A stretch of 64,000 bases of DNA from Hyphomicrobium_A sp963726795 (GTDB lineage Bacteria > Pseudomonadota > Alphaproteobacteria > Rhizobiales > Hyphomicrobiaceae): positions 124,001 to 188,000 of the forward strand of contig CAVSDD010000007.1 of the NCBI GenBank assembly GCA_963726795.1, in the 5' to 3' direction. The notes beneath the pieces were generated by a model that saw only the letters and a program-made list of their open reading frames with translations, searched no databases and was not told where the DNA came from. This document shows, piece after piece, positions 18,115 to 26,625 of this stretch. Position 1 is the stretch's first letter. Each line of letters begins with the position of its first letter. Both the position numbers and the translations under genes were made by a program.

Positions 18115-18142
18115 ACTATAGTGGCAAGCGCCCGCATTGCAA
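18115..18142 (-). promoter_or_regulatory. Sigma70-like promoter for yajC-secDF
   Basis: On the minus strand TTGCAA (18137-18142), a 16-bp spacer and TATAGT (18115-18120) form a credible promoter. Transcription would begin near 18108, leaving a leader of about 80 bases before the yajC ATG. This is seen in sequence only. Confidence 0.5.
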
Positions 18143-18263
18143 CAGTCGAGCAGGCCTCGATTTTCGCACAAATGAGGGTGACTTGTCAGGGGTCGTCGCT
18201 ATAGAAGCGGCAGCACGCCCGGCCTCGCTTATCAGTGTTTGCCGGATCCCCGGCGAGGAAATG

Positions 18264-19148
18264 ATGAACGAAGAAAACGCGTTGCTGGAACGGCTGGAGC
18301 GACTTGCCGCCGCGCTCGAGCGGCTCGCGGCCCCCGGCCCTCAGGTCCCGGACTTCGAACTTGCCGAGGCGTTCGTTTGGAACGCCGGACGGGAGGCGTT
18401 CGAGCCGGTGCGCGCGATCAACCGGGTCCCGCTGTCGTTGCTGAAGGGGCTGGACCCGATCGCGCGGCAGCTCAGCGACAATACCGAGCGGTTCGCCAAG
18501 CGCCTGCCGGCCAACAACGCGTTGTTGTGGGGCGCGCGCGGGATGGGCAAATCCTCGCTGGTCAAAGCCGTACACGCGGACGTGCGCGACCGTCTGGCGA
18601 AAGAGCTGCGCGCGCAAGGCAGCGACTTGAAGCTGGTCGAAATCCATCGCGAGGATATCGGCTCGCTGCCGCGCTGCCTTGAAGGCCTGCGCAAGTCGGA
18701 TCATCGCTTCATCGTGTTCTGCGACGACCTTTCCTTCGACAAGGACGACACGAGCTACAAATCCTTGAAGGCCGTGCTCGAGGGCGGGATCGAAGGCCGC
18801 CCCGGCAACGTGATCTTCTATGCGACCTCCAACCGCCGCCACCTCATGCCGCGCGACATGATGGAGAACGAGCGCTCGACCGCCATCTCTCCTTCGGAGG
18901 CGGTTGAGGAAAAAGTCTCGCTGTCGGACCGGTTCGGACTCTGGCTCGGCTTTCACAACTGCAGCCAGGACACCTTCCTCGACATGGTGCGCGCCTACGC
19001 GTCCCACTACAAATTGAAGATCAAGGACGAGGAGCTGCAGCGCGAGGCGCTCGAGTGGAGCATGACGCGCGGCGCGCGCTCTGGCCGCGTCGCCTGGCAG
19101 TTCATCCAGGAGCTGGCCGGGCGCCTCGGCAAGCGGCTGGAGCCCTAG
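18264..19148 (+). CDS. DUF815 AAA-type ATP-binding protein
   Basis: The 294-aa product has a P-loop, WGARGMGKSS (about residues 91-100), and a Walker B-like segment, FIVFCDDLSF. The DUF815 pattern follows with a conserved YATSNRRHLMPR sensor-like segment and the AWQFIQELAGR C-terminal end. DUF815 proteins are AAA+ ATPases of unknown task. Two adjacent ATGs (18261 and 18264) follow GAGGA, and the second has the better spacing. The gene is divergent from yajC. Confidence 0.87.
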   Translation: MNEENALLERLERLAAALERLAAPGPQVPDFELAEAFVWNAGREAFEPVRAINRVPLSLLKGLDPIARQLSDNTERFAKRLPANNALLWGARGMGKSSLVKAVHADVRDRLAKELRAQGSDLKLVEIHREDIGSLPRCLEGLRKSDHRFIVFCDDLSFDKDDTSYKSLKAVLEGGIEGRPGNVIFYATSNRRHLMPRDMMENERSTAISPSEAVEEKVSLSDRFGLWLGFHNCSQDTFLDMVRAYASHYKLKIKDEELQREALEWSMTRGARSGRVAWQFIQELAGRLGKRLEP

Positions 19149-19202
19149 CGCGCAGGCTGGAACTTTTGAAGGCGCGGGTCATTTGCCTATCGATCTCATC
19201 CC

Positions 19203-19233
19203 GCCCAAAGCCCATGCCCAAAGCCCATGCCCA
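19203..19233. repeat. 13-bp tandem repeat (about 2.4 copies) over the DUF3175 start
   Basis: The unit GCCCAAAGCCCAT occurs twice in tandem, followed by a partial third copy. Each full copy creates an ATG across its boundary (19214 and 19227), and only the second ATG is in frame with the DUF3175 gene. The copies sit where a ribosome binding site would be expected, and none is visible. Confidence 0.7.
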
Positions 19234-19619
19234 ATGCCAAGACAAAATCCAAGGTTGCCAAACCGCGAAGCGCTTCCAAGAGCGCTCGCAGGCACTCAAC
19301 CAAATCATCGAAGAGACCGCACGCAGACAAGCGCAAGAGCCACAACGGCGCCAAGCGCTGGTCGCAAGCGGTGACCGAGCACAGCGATGCGCTCGACCTG
19401 CCACGCGACGTCTTCACGCTCGACGATCCGAAAGCGATTGCGGCATCGCTCAAGCGCTCGGCGGAGAAAAGCCATCGGCGCAAATCCACGCCGTACCGCT
19501 CCGCCATGTCGATGTTGACGTTCTATCTCAATCGCGCGGGCGAGACGCTGCCGGCCAAACGCCGCCGCGTCCTGGAGCGCGCCAAGGACGAGTTGCGTCA
19601 AGCCTTCGGCCGCAAATAG
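19227..19619 (+). CDS. DUF3175 domain-containing protein
   Basis: The 130-aa protein has a Lys/Ser-rich N-terminal 40 residues and then a nearly invariant DUF3175 block starting KRWSQAVTEHSDALDLP, with FTLDDPKAIAASLKRSAE and YRSAMSMLTFYLNRAG after it. It is strongly basic, so nucleic-acid binding is conceivable, but the family's function is unknown. The chosen ATG at 19227 has no Shine-Dalgarno sequence and lies in a 13-bp tandem repeat, so the start is uncertain. It follows the DUF815 gene by 78 bp and is convergent with clpA. Confidence 0.82.
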   Translation: MPNAKTKSKVAKPRSASKSARRHSTKSSKRPHADKRKSHNGAKRWSQAVTEHSDALDLPRDVFTLDDPKAIAASLKRSAEKSHRRKSTPYRSAMSMLTFYLNRAGETLPAKRRRVLERAKDELRQAFGRK

Positions 19620-19691
19620 CCTCGCCACCGGTAACGCGTCTCCCGGCCGCCCCGCGCGGCATCAGGAGAACAAGCGCGGCAAAAGCCTGCA

Positions 19692-19731
19692 AACAAAATA
19701 AAAGCGCCCCCGGTACGACCCGGGAGCGCTT
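19692..19731 (-). terminator. Rho-independent terminator downstream of clpA
   Basis: A GC-rich hairpin (stem AAGCGC-C-CCCGG against its complement, one mismatch, 19702-19731) is followed on the minus strand by TTTTATTTTG. It lies 27 bp past the clpA stop and ends the clpS-clpA unit. Confidence 0.8.
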
Positions 19732-19757
19732 CATTCACTCGGTCATCTATTGCCGCG

Positions 19758-22202
19758 TTATTCCGGCTTGCGGCGCGGCACCGACGGCACGGCGCCTGTA
19801 CCCTTAGCCGGCCGGTCCTTCTTTTCCTTCGGGCCGGGCAGCGCCTTGCGCGGGGCGGTCTCGACGAGAACCGTTTCCGGCTCATCGTCTTCCTCCTCCT
19901 CCTTGGACTTGGGACGCTTGCTCGGATCGAGCGCGAAGTACTCGAAGCTGAGCGTGCGGTCGTCACCCTTGCCTACGACGGTCACCTTCACGGTGCCGCC
20001 GTGCTCGAGCTTGCCGAACAGCAGCTCATCGGCGAGCGGCTTCTTGATGTGCTCCTGGATGACGCGGCCGAGCGGGCGGGCGCCGAATTTCTCGTCGTAG
20101 CCCTTCTCTGCCAGCCACTTGGTGGCGTCCTCCGTCAGCTCGATCGTCACGCCGCGGTCGGCGAGCTGGGCTTCGAGCTGGAAGATGAACTTCTCCACGA
20201 CCAGCAGGATCACCTCAGGCGGCAGGCCGGCGAACGTGACCACCGCGTCGAGACGGTTGCGGAACTCCGGCGTGAACATCCGGTTGATCGCTTCGTTGTC
20301 CTCGCCATCGCGCTTGGAGCGATTGAAGCCCATCGCCGGCTTCGCCATGTCGCTGGCTCCGGCGTTGGTCGTCATGATGAGGATCACGTTGCGGAAGTCG
20401 ACGGACTTGCCGTTGTGGTCGGTCAGCTTGCCGTGGTCCATCACCTGCAGAAGGATGTTGAACAGATCCGGATGCGCTTTCTCGATCTCGTCGAGGAGGA
20501 GCACGCAATGGGGATGCTGGTCGATGCCGTCGGTCAGCAGGCCGCCCTGATCGAAGCCGACGTAGCCCGGCGGCGCGCCGATCAAGCGGCTCACCGTGTG
20601 CTTCTCCATGTATTCCGACATGTCGAAGCGTAACAGCTCAACGCCCATCAGATCGGCGAGCTGGCGCGCGACCTCGGTCTTGCCGACGCCGGTTGGACCG
20701 GAGAACAGGTAGCAGCCGATCGGCTTCTCGGGCTCACGCAGCCCGGCGCGCGACAGCTTGATCGCGGACGCCAATGCTTCGATCGCCAGGTTCTGGCCGA
20801 ACACGACGCGCTTCAAGTCCTTCTCGAGAGCGGCAAGGACCTCCGCGTCGTTCTTGGAGACGGTCTTTGGCGGGATGCGCGCCATCGTGGCGACCGTCGC
20901 CTCGATCTCCTTCACGGTGATCTTCTTCTTGCGCTTGCTTTCGACGACGAGCATCTGCGAAGCGCCCGTCTCGTCGATCACGTCGATCGCCTTGTCGGGC
21001 AGCTTGCGGTCGTGGATGTACTTGGCCGAAAGCTCGACCGCCGTCCTGATCGCCTCGTTGGTGTACTTCAGCTTGTGGAAGCTCTCGAAGTACGGCTTGA
21101 GCCCCTTCAGGATCGCGATCGAGTCCTCGACCGAGGGCTCCTTGACGTCGATCTTCTGGAAGCGGCGAACGAGCGCGCGATCCTTCTCGAAGTGCTGGCG
21201 ATACTCCTTGTAGGTCGTCGAGCCGATGCAGCGCACGCTGCCCGACTGCAGCGCCGGCTTCAAAAGATTGGACGCGTCCATTGCGCCGCCGGAGGTGGCG
21301 CCGGCGCCGATTACGGTGTGGATCTCGTCGATGAACAGGATCGAGCCGGGATAATTCTCGATCTCCTTCATCACGGCCTTCAGCCGCTCCTCGAAATCGC
21401 CGCGATAGCGCGTGCCTGCGAGCAGCGCGCCCATGTCGAGCGAGAAGATCGTCGCGTCCTGCAGTACCTCGGGCACCTCGCCCTTGATGATCTTGCGCGC
21501 GAGGCCTTCGGCGATCGCGGTCTTGCCGACGCCGGGATCGCCGACGAACAGCGGGTTGTTCTTCTGACGGCGGCACAGCACCTGGATCGTGCGCAGCACC
21601 TCGGGCTCGCGGCCGATCAGCGGATCGATCTTGCCGTCGCGGGCCTTGCGATTGAGGTTGACGCAATAGGTGTTGAGCGCGTCCTGGCCTGGCTTTCTCT
21701 CCTCGCCTTCCACGGTCTGGTCCTCGTCGACTCCGCGCACATGGCGCGGTTCCGACATGCCGGGTCTCTTGGCGATGCCGTGGCTGATGTACTGGACCGC
21801 ATCGAAGCGGGTCATCTCCTGCTCCTGCAGGAAATAGGCGGCGTGGCTCTCGCGCTCGGCGAAGATGGCAACGAGCACGTTGGCGCCGGTCACTTCCTCC
21901 CGGCCTGAGGACTGCACGTGCACGACGGCGCGATGGATGACGCGCTGGAATCCGGTCGTGGGCTGCGCTTCGGTCGACTCCTTGGCAACGAGCGCGCCGA
22001 GATCGTTGTCGAGATAGCCGGTCACGCGCGTGCGCAACCGCTCCAGATCGACCGTGCAGGCGCGCATCACAGCGGCCGCGTCACGATCATCGAGTAGAGC
22101 GAGCAACAGATGCTCGAGGGTGGCGTATTCGTGGCTGCGCTCGTTCGCGGCTTCGAGGGCGCGATGCAGGGCGCTTTCTAGGCTCTTAGAGAAGGACGGC
22201 AA
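19758..22202 (-). CDS. clpA: ATP-dependent Clp protease ATP-binding subunit ClpA
   Basis: ClpA unfolds substrates and feeds them to ClpP. The 814-aa protein has the N-domain (residues 1-140), a first AAA+ module with GDPGVGKT and FIDEIHTVIGAG, and a second with GPTGVGKTE and LLLDEIEKAHPD. It also has a C-terminal acidic, Lys/Pro-rich tail of about 60 residues beyond the usual end. The start appears to be TTG at 22202, with AGG spaced six bases, 7 bp after the clpS stop. The clpS-clpA pairing indicates the N-end-rule pathway. A terminator follows. Confidence 0.96.
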   Translation of the reverse strand: MPSFSKSLESALHRALEAANERSHEYATLEHLLLALLDDRDAAAVMRACTVDLERLRTRVTGYLDNDLGALVAKESTEAQPTTGFQRVIHRAVVHVQSSGREEVTGANVLVAIFAERESHAAYFLQEQEMTRFDAVQYISHGIAKRPGMSEPRHVRGVDEDQTVEGEERKPGQDALNTYCVNLNRKARDGKIDPLIGREPEVLRTIQVLCRRQKNNPLFVGDPGVGKTAIAEGLARKIIKGEVPEVLQDATIFSLDMGALLAGTRYRGDFEERLKAVMKEIENYPGSILFIDEIHTVIGAGATSGGAMDASNLLKPALQSGSVRCIGSTTYKEYRQHFEKDRALVRRFQKIDVKEPSVEDSIAILKGLKPYFESFHKLKYTNEAIRTAVELSAKYIHDRKLPDKAIDVIDETGASQMLVVESKRKKKITVKEIEATVATMARIPPKTVSKNDAEVLAALEKDLKRVVFGQNLAIEALASAIKLSRAGLREPEKPIGCYLFSGPTGVGKTEVARQLADLMGVELLRFDMSEYMEKHTVSRLIGAPPGYVGFDQGGLLTDGIDQHPHCVLLLDEIEKAHPDLFNILLQVMDHGKLTDHNGKSVDFRNVILIMTTNAGASDMAKPAMGFNRSKRDGEDNEAINRMFTPEFRNRLDAVVTFAGLPPEVILLVVEKFIFQLEAQLADRGVTIELTEDATKWLAEKGYDEKFGARPLGRVIQEHIKKPLADELLFGKLEHGGTVKVTVVGKGDDRTLSFEYFALDPSKRPKSKEEEEDDEPETVLVETAPRKALPGPKEKKDRPAKGTGAVPSVPRRKPE

Positions 22203-22209
22203 TGGGGAC

Positions 22210-22593
22210 CTACTCTTTCTCCATGGTGCACTGAAGAGGATGACCGTTCTGTCGTGAAAAATCCATGACTTGCGTTACTTTAGTTTCTGCTACCTCGTAG
22301 GGGTACACGCCACAGATGCCGACGCCCTTGTGGTGGACATGCAGCATAATGCGCGTCGCCTCCTCCCGGCCCTTGGCAAAGAACTTTTCCAGGACGTGAA
22401 CGACGAATTCCATCGGTGTGTAGTCGTCGTTCAACAAAAGTACCTTGTACAGGCTAGGCTTCTTCGTCTTCGGCCGCGTCTTGGTGGCCAGGTTGGTGCG
22501 ACCATCTTCATTCCCCCGGTCTTTATCCGGAGGGTCGCCCTTCGCTGCCGTCCAATGCGCGACCCTGCCTCGGGTCATCGTCGTCTTCGCCAT
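22210..22593 (-). CDS. clpS: ATP-dependent Clp protease adaptor ClpS
   Basis: ClpS delivers N-degron substrates to ClpA. The core is typical: YKVLLLNDDYTPMEFVVHVL, then ATRIMLHVHHKGVGICGVYP and YEVAETKV. The N-terminal 40 residues are a charged flexible extension. The ATG at 22593 (127 aa) was chosen; another in-frame ATG lies five codons later, and the ORF extends 16 codons upstream. It is directly followed by clpA. Confidence 0.95.
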   Translation of the reverse strand: MAKTTMTRGRVAHWTAAKGDPPDKDRGNEDGRTNLATKTRPKTKKPSLYKVLLLNDDYTPMEFVVHVLEKFFAKGREEATRIMLHVHHKGVGICGVYPYEVAETKVTQVMDFSRQNGHPLQCTMEKE

Positions 22594-22663
22594 CGGTCTC
22601 AATTCCGCCCAAGGACCCGATGCCCGCGTCAACTCCAACAAGGCTCGGCCGTCCTATCTACTA

Positions 22664-22692
22664 TTGATACGCAACGGCGCCTGCCCTCGCAA
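22664..22692 (-). promoter_or_regulatory. Possible sigma70 promoter for clpS-clpA
   Basis: On the minus strand TTGCGA (22687-22692), a 17-bp spacer and TATCAA (22664-22669) lie about 70 bp before the clpS ATG. The match is moderate. Confidence 0.4.
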
Positions 22693-22763
22693 ATCCGCCT
22701 TTTGCGTGCCCGTCGGGATGAGGCAGCGCAAGGCGGCAACGCTATTATGATGGGGAGCCAAGG

Positions 22764-22797
22764 CGACACAAAAAAGGCCCGGCGCGAGCCGGGCCTT
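22764..22797 (-). terminator. Rho-independent terminator downstream of phasin gene
   Basis: A perfect hairpin, GGCCCGGC with loop TCGC and GCCGGGCC, is followed on the minus strand by six T. It lies about 45 bp after the phasin stop. Confidence 0.88.
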
Positions 22798-22841
22798 CGA
22801 TCTCTTTAGGATATCTGCCGAACCGCTCGACGTGCTTAAGC

Positions 22842-23171
22842 TCAGCCGCCGTTCTGCAGCATCTTCTCGACGGGCTTGTAGGCCTCTTTAGCCATGTTGG
22901 CGTACATGCCGCCGATCTTGGACATCTGCGCCATGTAGTCGTCATAGGCGCGCTTGGCATAGCTCGTCTGAATTTCGACGGCCTGCTCGACGGACTTCGA
23001 CGACATGAGTTTCTCGAGGGTCGCCGTGCCCTCCTCGAAGGACCGCTTGGTGTAGTCGCTGACCTCGGCCGCGATGGCCTGCCAGCTCTTGTTCCACTCG
23101 CCGAGAGCGCGCATGGCGCTGTCAACGTTGTTTTGACCCAGCTTCTGCATGTCCTCAAAATTTCTGATCAT
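22842..23171 (-). CDS. Phasin family protein
   Basis: The 109-aa all-helical protein starts MIRNFEDMQKLGQNNVDSAM and has the phasin pattern of amphipathic helices, ending SYAKRAYDDYMAQMSKIGGM and YKPVEKMLQNGG. Phasins coat polyhydroxyalkanoate granules. The start at 23171 fits family N-termini; upstream in-frame sequence was excluded because it lacks phasin character. The gene is monocistronic with its own terminator. Two copies of a 9-bp repeat lie upstream, one inside the putative promoter spacer, which suggests repressor control such as by PhaR. Confidence 0.88.
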   Translation of the reverse strand: MIRNFEDMQKLGQNNVDSAMRALGEWNKSWQAIAAEVSDYTKRSFEEGTATLEKLMSSKSVEQAVEIQTSYAKRAYDDYMAQMSKIGGMYANMAKEAYKPVEKMLQNGG

Positions 23172-23538
23172 GGTGTCATCCGTGTCCTTGCGACAATCTA
23201 TCCGAGCCCACCGACCGCCCAGCCGTGCAACGGCCCCAATCCGGGATGTCCCTTGCTCCCTTTTTAAACGCAATGCACAACAGTTCAAGGCCTTTTTTTG
23301 CAATGCACCATGATCAGCGGGCGGCGTTAACCGCGTCGAAGTCCGCTCCGAGTAGCCTCCAGAACTGGTGGGATCAGATGGTTCGGGAAGTGCCGTAAAG
23401 CGGCCCTAAACCGATGGTCATTTCGCGCGCTGCCGCGCCGCCTGCGAGTATTGCGTCGAGCCCGGCAATGCCTTGCAGACATTGATTTTTACGCCTTGAG
23501 GGGGGTGCCTCGTAGATGCATGCCGAGCACAGCGCGTG
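23172..23538. other. 367-bp intergenic region between divergent phasin and carboxypeptidase genes
   Basis: It holds a candidate phasin promoter on the minus strand, TTGAAC (23283-23288), a 16-bp spacer and TAAAAA (23261-23266), plus the paired GCAATGCAC repeats. Nothing coding was recognised. No clear promoter for the rightward gene was found. Confidence 0.45.
23270..23308. promoter_or_regulatory. Pair of 9-bp direct repeats upstream of phasin, putative operator
   Basis: GCAATGCAC occurs at 23270-23278 and again at 23300-23308, exactly 30 bp apart, or about three helical turns. The first copy lies in the spacer of the putative phasin promoter and the second just upstream of its -35. This geometry suits a dimeric regulator binding cooperatively. 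PhaR, the usual phasin repressor, recognises TGC-rich sites, which makes it the leading but unproven candidate. Confidence 0.5.
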
Positions 23539-25042
23539 ATGCACAAGACAACTAATTTGAACGCTGCCAAACGGCGGATCGCGGCCCTGGCGTTCGCCTG
23601 CTCGGCCCTGCTCGCGACCGTCCCCGGCGCGAGCGCTGAGGACGCGCCTGCCTCCTCGATGGTCATCGACGCCAATACCGGTGCGGTGCTGCACAACAAG
23701 GCAGCCGACGCGCTGCGCCACCCCGCCTCGCTAACCAAAATGATGACCCTCTACATGACTTTCGAGCTGATCCGGCTCGGGCGGCTCGACTTTCAATCGA
23801 AAATAAAAATGACCGAGGAGGCCGCCGGGGTCGCCCCTTCGAAGCTCGAGCTTGAGCCCGGGGAAGAAATAACCGTGCAGGACGCCATCAAGGCCCTGGT
23901 CACGAAATCAGCCAACGACGTCGCCGTCGCGCTTGCCCAGCACATCGGCGGCACGGAGCAGAATTTCGCGCGCCTGATGACGCAGAAGGCGCGCGCGCTC
24001 GGCATGACGAACACCGTCTTCAAGAACGCCTCGGGCCTGCCCGACGACGACCAGGTCACGACCGCGCGGGACATGCTGACACTTGCCCTGCACCTGCAGG
24101 ATGAGTTTCCGGAGCGAGTACAAGCTCTTCTCGATCCGCACGTTCTCTTATGCGGGCCACACCTACCGAAATCACAACACGATGCTCCTGAGCTACCGCG
24201 GGACCGACGGCATCAAGACGGGATATACGCGGGCTTCCGGATTCAACCTGGTCACGTCGGTGCGGCGCGATGGAAAGCATCTCGTCGCGGCCGTGTTCGG
24301 CGGCGAGACCGCGGGAAGCCGGAACGCGCGCATGCGCTCGCTGCTCGACGGCGCATTCGCCAAGGCCTCGCGCGAAGTCACGCGCAAGCCCACAACGTTC
24401 CCGCGCGCGCCGGCGCCGGTTGTCGCGCACGCGCCGCCGCGCGCCACTACTAAAGTTGCCGCAGCAGCGCCAATGCCGCGCCCGCCCCCTCCGCCGCTGG
24501 TGATCGCCGTGACTCCGCCGCAAGGTTCGGATCGCGAGTCATCCGCCCCGTTCGCGATGGCAAAGGTCCGCCCCGTCTTGATGGGACCTGGCACTCAGAA
24601 ACCGGAGCCGCCTGCCGAAGGCGATGCCGACGTGGCCAGCCCGCCCGCGTCGCAGCCGATGCCCCGGTTTGGCGCGGGCTTGCAACCGTCGACACTTCAA
24701 GCCCAAGCCGAAGCCCTCGGCGGCAGCGGTGAGACCGGCGCCGTGCCACCTCCGTCGGTTGCGCAGACTGCTCCGACCGCCACGGCGGCGGCCGCTGGCC
24801 CCTACGCGATCCAGATCGGCGCCTTCAGCGATTCAACCGAGGCCGAGCGGCGCATGACCGCGGCGCGCCAGCGCGCCGGCGGCTTGCTCGACCGCTATTC
24901 TGCCGTCGCCGTACCGGTAAAAAAGGGCTCGGGCCAAATCTACCGCGCGCGTTTCGCCGGCTTCCAGGCCAATGCCGCGGCATCGACGTGCACGCATCTG
25001 CGCCGGCTGCAGATCGATTGCTTCGTGGTCGGCTCGGAATAA
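23539..25042 (+). pseudogene. D-alanyl-D-alanine carboxypeptidase with SPOR domain, frameshifted
   Basis: The first frame gives a signal peptide (cut near ASAEDA) and a penicillin-binding module with the SxxK motif in HPASLTKMM and the SxN motif in KSANDVA. After LALHLQDEFP the frame breaks near 24112-24118. The next frame (+1) resumes with EYKLFSIRTFSYAGHTYRNH, the KTG motif in GIKTGYT, a Pro/Ala-rich linker, and a C-terminal SPOR domain from PYAIQIGAFSD that would bind septal glycan. Removing one base joins both parts into 500 aa. Without repair the KTG motif and SPOR domain are lost. Confidence 0.88.
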
Positions 25043-25051
25043 CCCGCCTGC

Positions 25052-25759
25052 CTAAGCGCGCCGGTCGGCGAGTGCCACGTCCTTGGCCTCGTTGATCTTG
25101 GCGGCAAGGTAGGTCGAACCGCCGCGATCGGGATGCAGCTTCATCATGAGATCGCGGTGCGCACGCCGGATGTCTTCTTCATCCGCATCTGGCGCCAGGC
25201 CCAAAATCTCCAGCGCCTCCTCCACCAGCATGCTGCCGTCCGGCCCGCGCCGCATCGCCAATTCCCCGCGCGCCATCTCCTCGCGCCAGTTTGGATGCGC
25301 CCGGTCCAGATAAGCCTCGATCAATTGCGCCGAGCGCTTGTCGGTGTGACGGCAGTCCTGCCAGAGGAGCGCGAGATCGGCGACGCTCATCGCCGCGATG
25401 TCCCTGTTCTTGAACAAGCCCTTCAAGACGCGCCCATGCATCTCGCCGGTATCGTGGTCGAGCTCCATTTCCAGATGATCGGTGGTCACGCGCGAACTCT
25501 GCCCCGGCGACTTCCTCGCCGAGCCGCCGCCGAACGGGCCCATCGTCGAGCCCCACAGCAGCCACGAGCCGAACATCGCCATCGGGATCGCGACCGGCGC
25601 CAGCCCGCGCAGAAAAAGCGCTCCCGCCGCAAGCAGCGCCACCGCGCCGGCGCTCACCGTCATGCGCCGCGCCACGATCGTGGGATTGGCGCGTGCGAAC
25701 GAGCGCATGCCCAACAGTGCGACTGCCAGCGCGATCATCCCGAGGAGCAGATAGGCCAT
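25052..25759 (-). CDS. Membrane-anchored J-domain protein
   Basis: The 235-aa protein has two N-terminal membrane segments (about residues 1-20 and 35-75) and a C-terminal J-domain. The HPD motif in MKLHPDRGGSTYLAAKINEA is of the DjlA/Tim14-like type and would stimulate DnaK near the membrane. A helical region (residues 95-165) links the two. It starts 6 bp after the VWA gene on the same strand, so the two form an operon. The client is unknown. Confidence 0.85.
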   Translation of the reverse strand: MAYLLLGMIALAVALLGMRSFARANPTIVARRMTVSAGAVALLAAGALFLRGLAPVAIPMAMFGSWLLWGSTMGPFGGGSARKSPGQSSRVTTDHLEMELDHDTGEMHGRVLKGLFKNRDIAAMSVADLALLWQDCRHTDKRSAQLIEAYLDRAHPNWREEMARGELAMRRGPDGSMLVEEALEILGLAPDADEEDIRRAHRDLMMKLHPDRGGSTYLAAKINEAKDVALADRRA

Positions 25760-25765
25760 GTTGGA

Positions 25766-26551
25766 TCAGCGTCCGGACGGCTTCATCTGCGCCAGCAGCA
25801 GCTTCGCGCCGGCGCCGTGGCGCTCCCCGCTCAGGGCGAGCAACGCCTTGCGGCCGCCTGCGGCGTAGACGGCAACCGCCGTCAAAAGATCGCGGAGCTG
25901 GCGCGCCGAGCCCGGATCGAAGCGGCAGTAGGCGCCCTTCGTAAGGCGGGCGATCTCGCGGAAGGCCGTTTCGGCCTTCGTGTTGGCGCCCTCCTGAAAC
26001 AGGAACATCGGTACGCCGATCAGCGCCAGCTCGCCCGCGCGCGCGCACAGGCTGTCGATGTCCTCCTCCATGCTGTCGCCAACGTACACGAGCGCGTCGA
26101 TCTTGCGCTTGGCGCTCTCGTTCAATGCGTGCGTCAGCACTTTGCCGATCTGCGTCAGGCCGCCGTGGCAGGCGACGCTGGTCATCAGGCGGGCGAGCGC
26201 GTCGGGATTGGCGACCCACTTCGACGCGCGGCACTCGTTGAGGCCGCGGAAATAGACGAGCTGCACATCGAGACCGCCGACCTCCTTCACCGCGCCGAAC
26301 ATGTCGCCTTGCAGCTTCAGCGCCATGTCCCAGGTCGGCGCCCGGCTCATGGTGGCGTCCATCGCGAACACGAGACGGCCGTGCGCGCCGCCGGTCCTCG
26401 GCGCGAGCGTCTTCACCTTCGCGATAAAATCGGCAACGTCGCCATCGCTCGACCGCTGCGCCGGTACGCCCGCCTCGGTGCGCTGCGAGACGCTTCCCTC
26501 GCGCGCGACATCGGCGGGAAGAGTTCCAGACGGTGATTTTCGCGTCGTCAT
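25766..26551 (-). CDS. VWA domain-containing protein
   Basis: This 261-aa protein has a von Willebrand A fold beginning RLVFAMDATMSRAPTWD, with a MIDAS-like DxTxS. Later segments VACHGGLTQIGKVL and ALVYVGDSMEED carry the other metal-site positions. No signal peptide is visible, so it is likely cytosolic. It is co-transcribed with the J-domain gene, which hints at a shared complex, but its role is not known. Confidence 0.8.
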   Translation of the reverse strand: MTTRKSPSGTLPADVAREGSVSQRTEAGVPAQRSSDGDVADFIAKVKTLAPRTGGAHGRLVFAMDATMSRAPTWDMALKLQGDMFGAVKEVGGLDVQLVYFRGLNECRASKWVANPDALARLMTSVACHGGLTQIGKVLTHALNESAKRKIDALVYVGDSMEEDIDSLCARAGELALIGVPMFLFQEGANTKAETAFREIARLTKGAYCRFDPGSARQLRDLLTAVAVYAAGGRKALLALSGERHGAGAKLLLAQMKPSGR

Positions 26552-26625
26552 ATGGCGCAGGCTCCCGCGTCAGGCATCCCCACAAGATGGCGAGCCTGCA
26601 CGCCGCGGGCAATATGCATGGCGGC

